Assembly: GCA_013100825.1 (NCBI GenBank)
Contig: CP040001.1
Coordinates: forward strand, 829,661-893,660
Reading direction: 5' to 3'
DNA: 64,000 nucleotides
DNA from: Candidatus Saccharibacteria bacterium oral taxon 488
GTDB taxonomy: Bacteria; Patescibacteriota; Saccharimonadia; Saccharimonadales; Saccharimonadaceae
Part shown: positions 43,467-52,107 of the stretch, one piece after another
How the letters are laid out: the number at the start of each line of letters is the position of its first letter
Position numbering within the stretch: the stretch's first letter is position 1
Position numbers and translations under genes: made by a program
Notes under the pieces: generated by a model
What the model saw: only the letters and a program-made list of their open reading frames with translations
The model's database searches: none
Told to the model about the DNA's origin: nothing

Positions 43467-44701
43467 CGGGCTGCTGCCTCCTCTTGAATCTCTTTTGCTA
43501 ATTTAGCCAGATTTTTTCTTGGTATATCTTCGTTACCAAAATAGCCACCACCAATAACGTGTTCAAGTTTTTCGAGGTGATCTTGATAGTCTGAACCTTG
43601 GACATTACGAAGCCACTCCCTGCCTTTTCTAAATGATGCAAGCTCACGATTACACGAATCGTGGAGAGTTTCCTTATCCGGCAGCGCCGCATCACTTTCA
43701 ACAAATACGAGTGGAACATTCGGAGGAAATATCTTGTCAGCAATCCACATTGTGCGCGGCAAGTGATCTTGACCAGCAACGATCACGAGCGGAGTTTCCT
43801 CACTAAACTCAAAGCCATAAACACCATTCTCAATAGCAGTCGCAACATTGAGGAGGTTAGTATTCGTATCAACCGAATCGGGTTCCTCTATCACGCGATC
43901 CGCTGGTACGCCATGTTCTAGGGCTGACTCTTTCATAAGTACCGACTCACCAGTTCGTGGATAACTTTTGTACTCTTTAAGAAATGCTTTTGCTACCTCG
44001 TAGTTATTATCGGCATCGACCCCACGCTTGGCCATAATATTATGAAACGCTTGGTGCGCTAGTTTGGATTTTACCTGCATCTGTTTGGCAACTTCATTAA
44101 AAATACCAAGATCCTTGTCTGCCAACAGCCGAAGCATCTGCTCCTCTGATATATGAGTAACGTCCTCGACATTCACGCCAGCGGCCTCAGCCAGAACTGG
44201 CAATGCAAACATCATATCAATATAGCGGTTGTGCATCCAAGCGGTAGGAATGACTTTTACATCTTCATTGCCTAGCTTACATGCCTCATGAAACAACTCG
44301 CTTGAGGTGGCAACATTCGACCGAGCGGATGCCGTGTCCGTAGTGTTTCGCTCTGGAAACGCTGGGTCATGATTTGGATCAACTACAATTTCACGACCAA
44401 CACAAATGACTGCGCCCGCTGTTTTGAGCGCCTCTTTCACCGCCGCATTATTCCTGTCAACACTGGTAATATTATTATAACCAAAACTGTCTGGCACAAA
44501 TGGTACGTAAGTAATGTCGCGTTTGCCGCCCAACGCCTCGGTAACTTCGCACATTAGCTGATGATGAAAGGCATAATCCTCATATTGCCGATCAGACTCT
44601 TGTACTGCTGTATTAGGTACCGAGGTCTGTTCCGGAGAGCCGGTGGCCTGTCCCTCAGACAGAACAGTGTTACCGTGATGAAATGTGTCTCTTTCCGGCA
44701 T
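43463..44701 (-). CDS. DUF218-like protein with large N-terminal extension
   Basis: A 412-residue protein, MPERDTFHHGNTVLSEGQAT. The C-terminal half has DUF218/ElyC-like features: YPRTGESVLMKESALEHGVP, ADRVIEEPDSVDTNTNLLNV, then LVIVAGQDHLPRTMWIADKI. DUF218 proteins are envelope-associated and poorly understood. Unlike most, this has no membrane anchor and carries about 200 extra N-terminal residues with an acidic, helical character. I used ATG 44701 because AAAGGA lies 9 nt upstream. It sits between rmlD and rmlA on the opposite strand. Confidence 0.6.
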   Translation of the reverse strand: MPERDTFHHGNTVLSEGQATGSPEQTSVPNTAVQESDRQYEDYAFHHQLMCEVTEALGGKRDITYVPFVPDSFGYNNITSVDRNNAAVKEALKTAGAVICVGREIVVDPNHDPAFPERNTTDTASARSNVATSSELFHEACKLGNEDVKVIPTAWMHNRYIDMMFALPVLAEAAGVNVEDVTHISEEQMLRLLADKDLGIFNEVAKQMQVKSKLAHQAFHNIMAKRGVDADNNYEVAKAFLKEYKSYPRTGESVLMKESALEHGVPADRVIEEPDSVDTNTNLLNVATAIENGVYGFEFSEETPLVIVAGQDHLPRTMWIADKIFPPNVPLVFVESDAALPDKETLHDSCNRELASFRKGREWLRNVQGSDYQDHLEKLEHVIGGGYFGNEDIPRKNLAKLAKEIQEEAAAR

Positions 44702-44868
44702 GTAGTAGTTTCCTTTCAGAGATAGAAGCTTCTCGCTGAAGACTATCTCATACAATACGTGTTTTACGATTTAGACTTTAGCAGATTTAGAGGAAAAAGT
44801 CAAGGATGATTCCTTGTATCACTTGGTGAAATATATGTTATAGTGGGTATGTAACACGAAGGAGGTTT

Positions 44869-45717
44869 ATGAAAGGAATTATCTTAGCGGGTGGATCAGG
44901 TACACGATTGTGGCCAATTACCAAGGCAATCAGTAAGCAGCTGATGCCGATCTACGACAAACCGATGGTCTACTACCCCCTCACAACACTGATGCAAGCT
45001 GGGATTCGTGATATTTTGATTATTACCACACCCGAAGAGCAAAGCGGCTTTCAACGACTACTGGGTGATGGTTCACAGTGGGGTATCAACTTACAATACG
45101 CCGTGCAACCAAGCCCAGACGGTCTCGCCCAGGCGTTCATCATTGGTGAGGAGTTTGTCGGTGACGATAAGGTGGCCTTGGTACTTGGTGACAATATTTT
45201 TTACGGCGCGGCACTTGATGATTCGTTACGGGCATGTACCGATCCGGAGGGCGGTGTCGTCTTTGCGTATGAGGTGTCTGATCCGGAACGCTATGGCGTC
45301 GTCGAGTTTGACAAAGACAATCAAGCAGTGTCAATTGAAGAAAAACCCGCCCAGCCAAAGTCAAACTTTGCGGTGGTTGGACTTTATTTCTATGACAACG
45401 ATGTGATTGAAATTGCCAAAGGCGTTCAGCCGAGCGATCGTGGCGAGCTAGAGATTACTTCAGTCAACGCTGAATACCTACGCCGTGGCAAATTAAAAGT
45501 GCAAGCACTTGATAACGGTGATGTCTGGCTTGATACAGGAACTATCAGCAGCCTAACCGACGCCGAGGACTTCGTTCGTGTCGTTCAAACCCGTACTGGG
45601 CAAATCGTTGGTAGTCCAGAAAAAACTGCCTTTCAAAATGGTTGGATTACTCGCGAGCAGCTCGAGAAACTTGCCAAACCGCTCAAAAAATCAGGGTATG
45701 GAACATACTTGGTCTAG
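44869..45717 (+). CDS. rmlA: Glucose-1-phosphate thymidylyltransferase RmlA
   Basis: A 282-residue nucleotidyltransferase starting [20 protein letters not shown], followed by the family motif [32 protein letters not shown], and [20 protein letters not shown]. It makes dTDP-glucose, the first step toward rhamnose. It has its own promoter (extended -10 TGTTATAGT) and an AAGGAGG ribosome-binding site 3 nt from the ATG. It lies apart from rmlBCD but completes the pathway. Confidence 0.96.
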   Translation: MKGIILAGGSGTRLWPITKAISKQLMPIYDKPMVYYPLTTLMQAGIRDILIITTPEEQSGFQRLLGDGSQWGINLQYAVQPSPDGLAQAFIIGEEFVGDDKVALVLGDNIFYGAALDDSLRACTDPEGGVVFAYEVSDPERYGVVEFDKDNQAVSIEEKPAQPKSNFAVVGLYFYDNDVIEIAKGVQPSDRGELEITSVNAEYLRRGKLKVQALDNGDVWLDTGTISSLTDAEDFVRVVQTRTGQIVGSPEKTAFQNGWITREQLEKLAKPLKKSGYGTYLV

Positions 45718-45798
45718 GATGTTCTACCCTATTTTTGGTAACTCACTACTGTAAAATTGATTTATCGTATACTAAGCAGCCATACTATTTACGGCTGC

Positions 45799-46242
45799 TT
45801 AGTCTATAAACAAGTCTGGAACAGTGCCGCTACTTTTCTTCGATATTTTTCTCTTGGTAAAAATAACTAATCGAAACACTAGAAAGTTCCAAACCGCAAA
45901 AATTGCCGTTATGACAACCTTTGCCCACTGAATCTCTAATATATGGAAGTTAACGAGCGCATCAACTGCCGCCGAAGTAGCGAACAGGTTAAATACGCTC
46001 AGCAGCACATAGAGGATAATTTGTGTTTTTAGCGAGAAACGGTCATGTTCGTTGTGGCGAAAAACCTGTTTACGATTCATGGGGAAATTAAAGAAAAATC
46101 CAGACAAAAAACCAATACCACTTGCTAAAAACACCGGCAAGTGAGCGCCGTGATAAAGAATGTACGTCACCAACGTATCAATCAGTAACGTTACACCGCC
46201 AACAACACCAAACAAAAATATCTGGAAACTAATATTTTTCAT
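45799..46242 (-). CDS. GtrA-family membrane protein
   Basis: A 147-residue protein, MKNISFQIFLFGVVGGVTLL, with four membrane helices and the GtrA hallmarks LIDTLVTYILYH, FNFPMNRKQVFRHN and AKVVITAIFAVWNFLVFRLV. GtrA proteins are thought to flip or present polyprenyl-linked sugars for surface glycosylation. It is divergent from the GT2 gene 46305-47261, a classic gtrA/gtrB-like pairing. Start chosen at ATG 46242; an ATG at 46260 lies in the -10-like TATGAT. Confidence 0.85.
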   Translation of the reverse strand: MKNISFQIFLFGVVGGVTLLIDTLVTYILYHGAHLPVFLASGIGFLSGFFFNFPMNRKQVFRHNEHDRFSLKTQIILYVLLSVFNLFATSAAVDALVNFHILEIQWAKVVITAIFAVWNFLVFRLVIFTKRKISKKSSGTVPDLFID

Positions 46243-46291
46243 ACTGCCTTTATTAATCATAGCACACTCAACAACGATACATGTTTTATAG

Positions 46292-46297
46292 TATAAT
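46292..46297 (+). promoter_or_regulatory. -10 box of the GT2 gene (leaderless)
   Basis: TATAAT, 7 nt before ATG 46305; the longer upstream frame (ATG 46281) starts before the box. Confidence 0.6.
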
Positions 46298-46304
46298 GAA
46301 AGGT

Positions 46305-47261
46305 ATGTATAGAAAATTAGAGACCGCAGTTGTTATACCTTGTTATAACGAAGAAAAAATGATCACTCAAACGATCAAGAAATTACCAAAGTACATTGAT
46401 CATGTTATAGCCGTTAATGATGCCAGCACTGATGACACCATTGGCGTTCTAAATAAATTAAAAAAGCAAAATGATCGACTGATTGTCGTTGACAACAAAA
46501 CAAATCAAGGTGTCGGCGGCGCTCTCATCTCAGGATATAATTACGCTATCGAGCAGACCAAAGCGACCGCTATAGGCATCGTGGCAGGAGATGACCAATT
46601 CGATTCCTCATATTTGCAAGCGATGCTAGACGATTTTATCGATCAATCGGCAGATTACGTGAAAGCTAGCCGCTTCTTCCACCGAGAAGCCTTTAAGACT
46701 ATGCCAAAATACCGCCAATTCGGCAATATTTTCATATCATTGCTGACAAAATTCTCAACTGGATATTATTCCATCACAGACATCACTAATGGCTGCGGTT
46801 GGCTACGCCGCGACATAATTGAAAAGGTCGATTTCTCCATAGTTGAAAAGCGCTACGACTATGAAACCAGCATGCTGACCGCCTTATCCATAGTCAATGC
46901 TAAAGTTATTGACCACGCCGTACCAGCTCATTACGGTGATGAGAAATCAACTATTAAACTAATCCCAACCGCTTGGCGTAACCTCAAGGCTGTATGGAAG
47001 GGTTTTTGGCGACGAATTTACTACAAGTACGTTCTGTACGGTTTCCATCCAGTAGCACTGTTTTTGTTTACTGGCATGTTCTTTTTGATCATCTCATTGC
47101 TGATTGCAGGTTTCTTGTTGTATGTTAAATTATTCGCTCATCAATCACCGACCGCTGGCAGCGTTATGCTAGCTGTACTACCATTCATCTTAAGCGTACA
47201 GCTAGTTTTAACGGCGCTCACCATTGATGTCTCTAATGAGAACAACAATTTTAAGAAATAA
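46305..47261 (+). CDS. GT2 glycosyltransferase with C-terminal membrane helices
   Basis: A 318-residue protein, MYRKLETAVVIPCYNEEKMI, with VNDASTDDTIGVLNKLKKQN, GVGGALISGYNYAI and GIVAGDDQFDSS (DXD-like). Two C-terminal membrane helices (VALFLFTGMFFLIISLLIAG; FILSVQLVLTALTIDV) fit the DPM1/GtrB-like class that makes polyprenyl-phosphate sugars. Divergent from a GtrA gene. The expected product is an undecaprenyl-phosphate hexose. Confidence 0.9.
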   Translation: MYRKLETAVVIPCYNEEKMITQTIKKLPKYIDHVIAVNDASTDDTIGVLNKLKKQNDRLIVVDNKTNQGVGGALISGYNYAIEQTKATAIGIVAGDDQFDSSYLQAMLDDFIDQSADYVKASRFFHREAFKTMPKYRQFGNIFISLLTKFSTGYYSITDITNGCGWLRRDIIEKVDFSIVEKRYDYETSMLTALSIVNAKVIDHAVPAHYGDEKSTIKLIPTAWRNLKAVWKGFWRRIYYKYVLYGFHPVALFLFTGMFFLIISLLIAGFLLYVKLFAHQSPTAGSVMLAVLPFILSVQLVLTALTIDVSNENNNFKK

Positions 47262-47262
47262 A

Positions 47263-47913
47263 CTACAGCTTGATATTGTTTACATCGCCGATACCATCAA
47301 CGAGATGGTTTGGATGCATGGCTGATAAAAATTCCTCGTTACGAATACCGCTCATAAGGGCGATGCTGGTTGCACCGAGCTGCTGAGCCGCCGCGATGTC
47401 TGCTTCGGTGTCGCCAATGATAACGACTTCACTTGGCTTGTCCACTGTTTGTCTGACGATATCCGCCTTTTTCAGCAGCGTTCCCTCTTTTGTGTCACTA
47501 TGACCCGACAAAATCTTTTCAAACAAATGCCGAATTCCCAAATGTTCAATCTGCCAATCAAGGGCAGCTGCATTTCTTCTCAAGCTTAATAGATACAACT
47601 TGTTACCGTTTGCCCGTAACTGCTCTAGCATGCGCAAACTATCCTTAAAGAGTTCATCCGCACCCAATTCTTCTTGCGACTCGATCCGGTCAATAAACAG
47701 CTTGAGATATGCATCTTTTTCATTAATGCTCAGGCCGCTCAGTGGTAGTAGCTTGTCCCAAGACACGTTAGCGCGCTTCATTTTCCAATATTCTTCTTTG
47801 TTAAGCGGAGTCCCGCCCAGCGCCTTAACACATTTTTCATAAACCCGATAGTGTCGCGGGGCAATATCAACCAACGTACCGTCAAAGTCAACAAAGGTAT
47901 TTTTATTATTCAT
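47263..47913 (-). CDS. HAD-superfamily phosphatase
   Basis: A 216-residue protein, MNNKNTFVDFDGTLVDIAPR, with HAD motif I DFDGTLVD, motif II LLSLRRN, motif III lysine region and motif IV VVIIGDTEADIAAAQQLGA. ATG 47913 is preceded by GGAGG and overlaps the epimerase stop by 8 nt, so it is the last gene of the minus-strand block 51973-47263. In sugar pathways HAD enzymes often dephosphorylate an intermediate; substrate unknown. Confidence 0.88.
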   Translation of the reverse strand: MNNKNTFVDFDGTLVDIAPRHYRVYEKCVKALGGTPLNKEEYWKMKRANVSWDKLLPLSGLSINEKDAYLKLFIDRIESQEELGADELFKDSLRMLEQLRANGNKLYLLSLRRNAAALDWQIEHLGIRHLFEKILSGHSDTKEGTLLKKADIVRQTVDKPSEVVIIGDTEADIAAAQQLGATSIALMSGIRNEEFLSAMHPNHLVDGIGDVNNIKL

Positions 47914-48790
47914 ACAATTCCTCCATCTCTTTAAGTTTATCTGGGAAAAATACTTCGGGATGATAATCGAGCAACTTCTCCGCTCGAGATATATCAATGA
48001 CTATATCAGTACCACCGTCTTCAGATAAAACAGTGATGCGGCTTGTTGACTGCGTACTATCAACAATCGCCTGAGCCGTCTCCCGAATAGAAATACCCCG
48101 ACCCGTACCAATATTAACAACTCCAGCACCGTTCGCATTCACCGCACAGATAATGCTGCGGGCAACATCATCAGTATGTACATAATCACGCAGTACATTT
48201 GCGCCACGAATCGTCAAATCATCACCAGCTTTCGCTGCTCGAATAAAGTTTGGTATCGCTCGGGCGATAGGATCATACCCACCATACATCACCGAAAACC
48301 GCAAAATGGTTAACTCTTTATTCATTTTTTTTGCGTACGACTGAGCGATGAGCTCGCTAGCCATTTTAGTAGAGCCGTAGTACGAGCCGCCGGCGACGAC
48401 ATTATCCTCTGTGATTGGGCCGTGGATTTTTGATTGATCATATACCTCTGCTGTGCTACCGATAATAATCTTCTCAGATTTCTCACCAAAATAAGTTAAT
48501 AGATTAATTGTTGCATCTATATTGCCCAGTCTTGCATTCTCAAGTGTGTCATCAGCAGCTGTTTTTGGTACAAATGCCGCCAAATGGACAATGGCATCAA
48601 ATGCCTCATCGCTCACCTGCTTGACCGCTGACTCTACACTTTTTTGATCTGCTAAATCACACTGGATCCAGCGCTCAGTGAGCTTGGCTGGTTGAGACCG
48701 GCCCAAACAAACAATCCCCCAATCAGCCGGCGCCATTTCTAAGAAACGTCTACCAACGAAGCCCGAGGCTCCCGTAACAAGAAGTTTCAT
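47906..48790 (-). CDS. NAD-dependent epimerase/dehydratase
   Basis: A 294-residue SDR protein, MKLLVTGASGFVGRRFLEMA, with IVHLAAFVPKTAADD, GSTAEVYDQSKIHGPITEDN and YYGSTKMASE (YxxxK). It likely modifies an NDP-sugar in the same block as the aminotransferase and Gfo/Idh enzyme. Its ATG overlaps the ATP-grasp stop by one base. Exact reaction not predictable. Confidence 0.9.
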   Translation of the reverse strand: MKLLVTGASGFVGRRFLEMAPADWGIVCLGRSQPAKLTERWIQCDLADQKSVESAVKQVSDEAFDAIVHLAAFVPKTAADDTLENARLGNIDATINLLTYFGEKSEKIIIGSTAEVYDQSKIHGPITEDNVVAGGSYYGSTKMASELIAQSYAKKMNKELTILRFSVMYGGYDPIARAIPNFIRAAKAGDDLTIRGANVLRDYVHTDDVARSIICAVNANGAGVVNIGTGRGISIRETAQAIVDSTQSTSRITVLSEDGGTDIVIDISRAEKLLDYHPEVFFPDKLKEMEELYE

Positions 48791-49872
48791 TACAACTCCT
48801 GAAGAATACGGTCGCGCTCGGCAACACCCTCTTCAACTGTTTTCATATCTGACAAAACCGGCTTAAAGTCCATACCGCGTATCCATACTAGATCATCAGG
48901 TAGCGGGTTAGTGTTCTTGTCTAGCTTTGGTACATCTTCGCCATACCCAAGCTTCACAAACATTTCTGGCATATTTAGGCCCGCTTGAGTAAAGAATTCG
49001 TGTGTTGTAAAGAAGCGACCGATGTTAATCTCTGTTGGGTTTGGTATACCATTTTTGTCATACGCCATATCAACGCCAAACAAACCATCTGGTTTATCAT
49101 CAACTGCCAACACTGCTCGACGTGCAATATCATCCAGTTCGTCACTTGAATACGTAACGCCCGTACCAGTGGCGCCGGTCACGCCAGACGGTGAAATCTT
49201 TGCCAATTCCCAATATAGCCGCTTACGGCCCTGCGCCACGACCAATTCGCCATCTTTCCAGAGAGACATCCACGTAACCGTTTCTGGCTCAAGTAACTCA
49301 GACACAGTAAAGTTACCATCCCATGAGCCATTTTTTTCTTGAAAATCAAGCCAGTTTTTAGCGCTCTTAACATCGTGAACCGGAAGCGACCCACGCCCAC
49401 CAGCGCCCGATATAGCCCGAATCCACATCGAGCCGCCCATCTCCTCGAGGAGCGCAGCCAAGTCAGTATCTCGGCCTTCTATCAGCTTAGTCTTTGGCAC
49501 CTTAATGCCAGCCTTTTCCCAGAGCTTAAATGACTCAAACTTATCTTGCAAAATTTTCACCGTTTCCTTAGCCGGGAAAAATGTCTTGGCATTGATCTTT
49601 TCTCGATTTTCACTCAAGAAACCGACCTCGACATCATTCTGTGCGTGGACAAATTCAATCTTTTCTTTTTCGATAACGTAGTTCAAGAAATCAGTATATT
49701 TTGGGTCGCTCGCAAGTGGCGCCAGGTACCTGGCATCAACTTCAGCACGCTGCAAATAATACTTATCTGCATCTGTGCCAACAATATAATATTCTTCATC
49801 AGCCGCCCTTAGCGAACGAATAAAGTTTGCTGATGGCGAGCCGCCAGCTCCTGTGACTAAAATTCGTTTCAT
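48790..49872 (-). CDS. ATP-grasp ligase (CarB-like)
   Basis: A 360-residue protein with a Rossmann-like preATP-grasp domain (MKRILVTGAGGSPSANFIRS) and an ATP-grasp fold (DKFESFKLWEKAGIKVPKTK; MWIRAISGAGGRGSLPVHD; TEINIGRFFTTHEFF carrying metal-binding Glu/Asn). ATP-grasp enzymes couple a carboxylate to an amine or thiol. Placed between the dehydrogenase and epimerase of a sugar block, it may add an amino acid or acyl group to an aminosugar; this is inference. It is 13 nt from the Gfo/Idh stop (TAA/ATG spacing about 21 nt). Confidence 0.85.
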   Translation of the reverse strand: MKRILVTGAGGSPSANFIRSLRAADEEYYIVGTDADKYYLQRAEVDARYLAPLASDPKYTDFLNYVIEKEKIEFVHAQNDVEVGFLSENREKINAKTFFPAKETVKILQDKFESFKLWEKAGIKVPKTKLIEGRDTDLAALLEEMGGSMWIRAISGAGGRGSLPVHDVKSAKNWLDFQEKNGSWDGNFTVSELLEPETVTWMSLWKDGELVVAQGRKRLYWELAKISPSGVTGATGTGVTYSSDELDDIARRAVLAVDDKPDGLFGVDMAYDKNGIPNPTEINIGRFFTTHEFFTQAGLNMPEMFVKLGYGEDVPKLDKNTNPLPDDLVWIRGMDFKPVLSDMKTVEEGVAERDRILQEL

Positions 49873-49893
49873 AATACTTAACTCCTTTCCTTA

Positions 49894-50886
49894 CTATTTT
49901 TCAAATGGTGCAATAGCCTCTAGCGACACCCTTAGCGCCTCACGAGCATCACTTGGATCAACTATCGCGGCGGTACGGCCCATTGCCTTCGCCAGAAAAG
50001 CTTTTAGCTCAGCGGCGAGCGGCTCTTCAAAATCAACCTTAATAATTCGCTTTTCTGGATCGCCAACCTGCAACACAAACTCTGTGAAACCTTCTTTTTC
50101 GATCTTTTTCATATTGTGTTTGTAGTAGACAAGTTCCTGAGTAATATAATTTGCCTCCAGATAACCGAGCGATCCGGTCAAAGCAATTTTGCGAATCTTC
50201 ACTGGTGTGAGCCAATTGGCCTGAATAAACCCAGAAGCCCGACCGTAATCCATTAGTATCTCCGCCGAATCAATCTTTCTACTGTGGCGAGTGCGTGAGC
50301 CGTGACTAGAAATAGATTTTGGTTTTTGGCCCAAAAGGTAGTTCGCTATATCAACATCGTGTACTGCTAAGTCAATGATGACATCAGTTTTTGGCTCCAC
50401 CGCTGGAAATCCACCAACGCGTTTACATACCACCGAGGTGATCTCGCCAATGGCATCGTCGTCAACCATCTGTTTCAACTTCTTGATGACTGGATTAAAT
50501 CGCTCAATGTGACCAACCGTAAAGGTAACGTTATTCTTCTTAGCACAAGCAATCAACTTGTCAGCCTCTTCCACCGACGAGGCAATCGGCTTCTCAAGCA
50601 TACAGTGAATACCTCGCGACATAACTTCCGTAGCCACCTCAAGATGAAATGGTGTTGGCACCACCACAGAAACCGCATCAGGTCGCGCCTCTTCAAGCAT
50701 CTCTTTGTAGTCAGTAAAGAATTTCGCCTTATAATCCTCAGCGAGAGATTTTGCCTCAGGATTTACGTCGGCAATTGCTACTAGCTCTGACTCTGGAAGC
50801 ATGAAATAGTTACGAACGTGGTTTCTGCCCATGTTACCAGTACCAATGACGGCGACCCTCAATTTCCCCTCTTGTTTATTGGCCAT
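49894..50886 (-). CDS. Gfo/Idh/MocA-family sugar dehydrogenase
   Basis: A 330-residue oxidoreductase, MANKQEGKLRVAVIGTGNMG, with the cofactor loop GTGNMGRNH, VVVPTPFHLEVATEVMSRGI, the catalytic HCMLEKPIASSVEEA (EKP) and VIDLAVHDVDIANYLL. The likely substrate is an NDP-hexosaminuronate or other NDP-sugar (WbpB-like) given the neighbouring DegT aminotransferase. ATG 50886 has AAGGAG 7 nt upstream and overlaps the aminotransferase stop by 11 nt. Confidence 0.9.
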   Translation of the reverse strand: MANKQEGKLRVAVIGTGNMGRNHVRNYFMLPESELVAIADVNPEAKSLAEDYKAKFFTDYKEMLEEARPDAVSVVVPTPFHLEVATEVMSRGIHCMLEKPIASSVEEADKLIACAKKNNVTFTVGHIERFNPVIKKLKQMVDDDAIGEITSVVCKRVGGFPAVEPKTDVIIDLAVHDVDIANYLLGQKPKSISSHGSRTRHSRKIDSAEILMDYGRASGFIQANWLTPVKIRKIALTGSLGYLEANYITQELVYYKHNMKKIEKEGFTEFVLQVGDPEKRIIKVDFEEPLAAELKAFLAKAMGRTAAIVDPSDAREALRVSLEAIAPFEK

Positions 50887-51973
50887 TGATAGACTCCTTG
50901 ATCGCCGCAACGATTACCTCAATATCTTCATCTGTAACCTTTGGATGAACCGGCAGAGACACAACTCGTGCCGCCAAGTCTTCAGCCACTGGGAAATCAC
51001 CGACCTTATAGCCAAGCTTTGCGATATGTGGATATACGTGCAAAGGCTTTGGATAGTAAATACCAGCCCCAACACCCTTGTCCCTCAAGGTGGCAATAAA
51101 TTGATCTCGTTGTATGTTTTTGTCTAGTAAAATGGTGTATTGATGATATACATGGTTTCGATTGTCGCTAACGGTCGGCGTTTTAATGCCCGCAACGCCT
51201 GCTAAGGCATCATTTAATTTGTGAGCATTTTCTTGACGTTTCTTTGTGAAGTATTCTACCTTCTTCAACTGTTCAATAGCAATAGCACCGTGCAAATCTG
51301 ACATACGATAGTTATATCCCAAATCTGCGTATTCGTATGGCGCAACCATACCGTGTTGCCTAAACGAACGAATCGCTGCTGCAGCCTCATCACTATTTGT
51401 CGTTACGATACCACCTTCGCCACACATAATATTCTTGGTGGCATACAGAGAGAAACAACCGAAATCACCCAACGCGCCAGCTTTTACTCCTTGATATTCT
51501 GCACCAATGGCCTGGCACGCATCCTCAACAATTTTTAAGTCGTACTTTTTGGCAATTTCCTGTAGCTTGGCCCAATTACATGGCTGACCATACAAGTCAA
51601 CTGGCACGATGGCTTTTGTTTTTTCAGTAATAGCAGCTTCTATCTTAGAAACATCGATATTGAACGTTTCTTCATCAATATCTACAAGGACTGGTCGAGC
51701 ACCCAACATTACTATCGGGTTAATAGTAGCAATAAAGCTATACGGCGTAGTAATGACCTCATCGCCTTCTCTCACACCAGTAGCATACAAGGCACAGTGA
51801 ATAGCTGCCGTACCACTGTTTACTGCTAACGCATGTTTTACCCCGCAATACTCCGCCCAGTTCTTTTCTAGCTCGGCAACCTTTGGCCCCTGAGCCAACA
51901 TGCCTGATTCTATAACTTCATTTACCGCCCGACGCTCTTCCTCTTCGATAACTGGCGCTGCTATACTTATCAT
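50876..51973 (-). CDS. DegT/DnrJ/EryC1/StrS PLP-dependent sugar aminotransferase
   Basis: A 365-residue enzyme, MISIAAPVIEEEERRAVNEV, with HALAVNSGTAAIHCALYATG, VPVDLYGQPCNW, EDACQAIGAEYQG and the PLP lysine in SLYATKNIMCGEGG. It converts a keto-sugar nucleotide to an amino sugar (WbpE-like). It is the first gene of the five-gene block 51973-47263 and has a TATACT promoter about 35 nt upstream and a GAGGAG ribosome-binding site. Confidence 0.94.
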   Translation of the reverse strand: MISIAAPVIEEEERRAVNEVIESGMLAQGPKVAELEKNWAEYCGVKHALAVNSGTAAIHCALYATGVREGDEVITTPYSFIATINPIVMLGARPVLVDIDEETFNIDVSKIEAAITEKTKAIVPVDLYGQPCNWAKLQEIAKKYDLKIVEDACQAIGAEYQGVKAGALGDFGCFSLYATKNIMCGEGGIVTTNSDEAAAAIRSFRQHGMVAPYEYADLGYNYRMSDLHGAIAIEQLKKVEYFTKKRQENAHKLNDALAGVAGIKTPTVSDNRNHVYHQYTILLDKNIQRDQFIATLRDKGVGAGIYYPKPLHVYPHIAKLGYKVGDFPVAEDLAARVVSLPVHPKVTDEDIEVIVAAIKESINGQ

Positions 51974-52095
51974 GTATATAATCTCCTCTCTTACTCCTAT
52001 TCTATATTTAATAGTATAGCATACTACTCGTTTTTTATTTTTTGTTTCTGAGAGATGTGCTTCATGAAGTAGCATTATGCTTCCTGTTTTTATTG

Positions 52096-52101
52096 TATAC
52101 T
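52096..52101 (+). promoter_or_regulatory. -10 box of the large membrane protein gene (leaderless)
   Basis: TATACT, 6 nt before ATG 52108. Confidence 0.6.
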
Positions 52102-52107
52102 AATACC

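Noticed and set aside
43463..44701. Glycosidase or sugar-phosphatase function for the DUF218-like gene inside the rml locus
   Set aside because: No motifs of those families are visible; location alone does not justify a function.
45772..45802. Perfect 10-bp hairpin CTAAGCAGCC/GGCTGCTTAG between rmlA and gtrA
   Set aside because: As a terminator it lacks a T-run on either side and its right arm overlaps the gtrA stop; it may still help termination, but I could not support a call.
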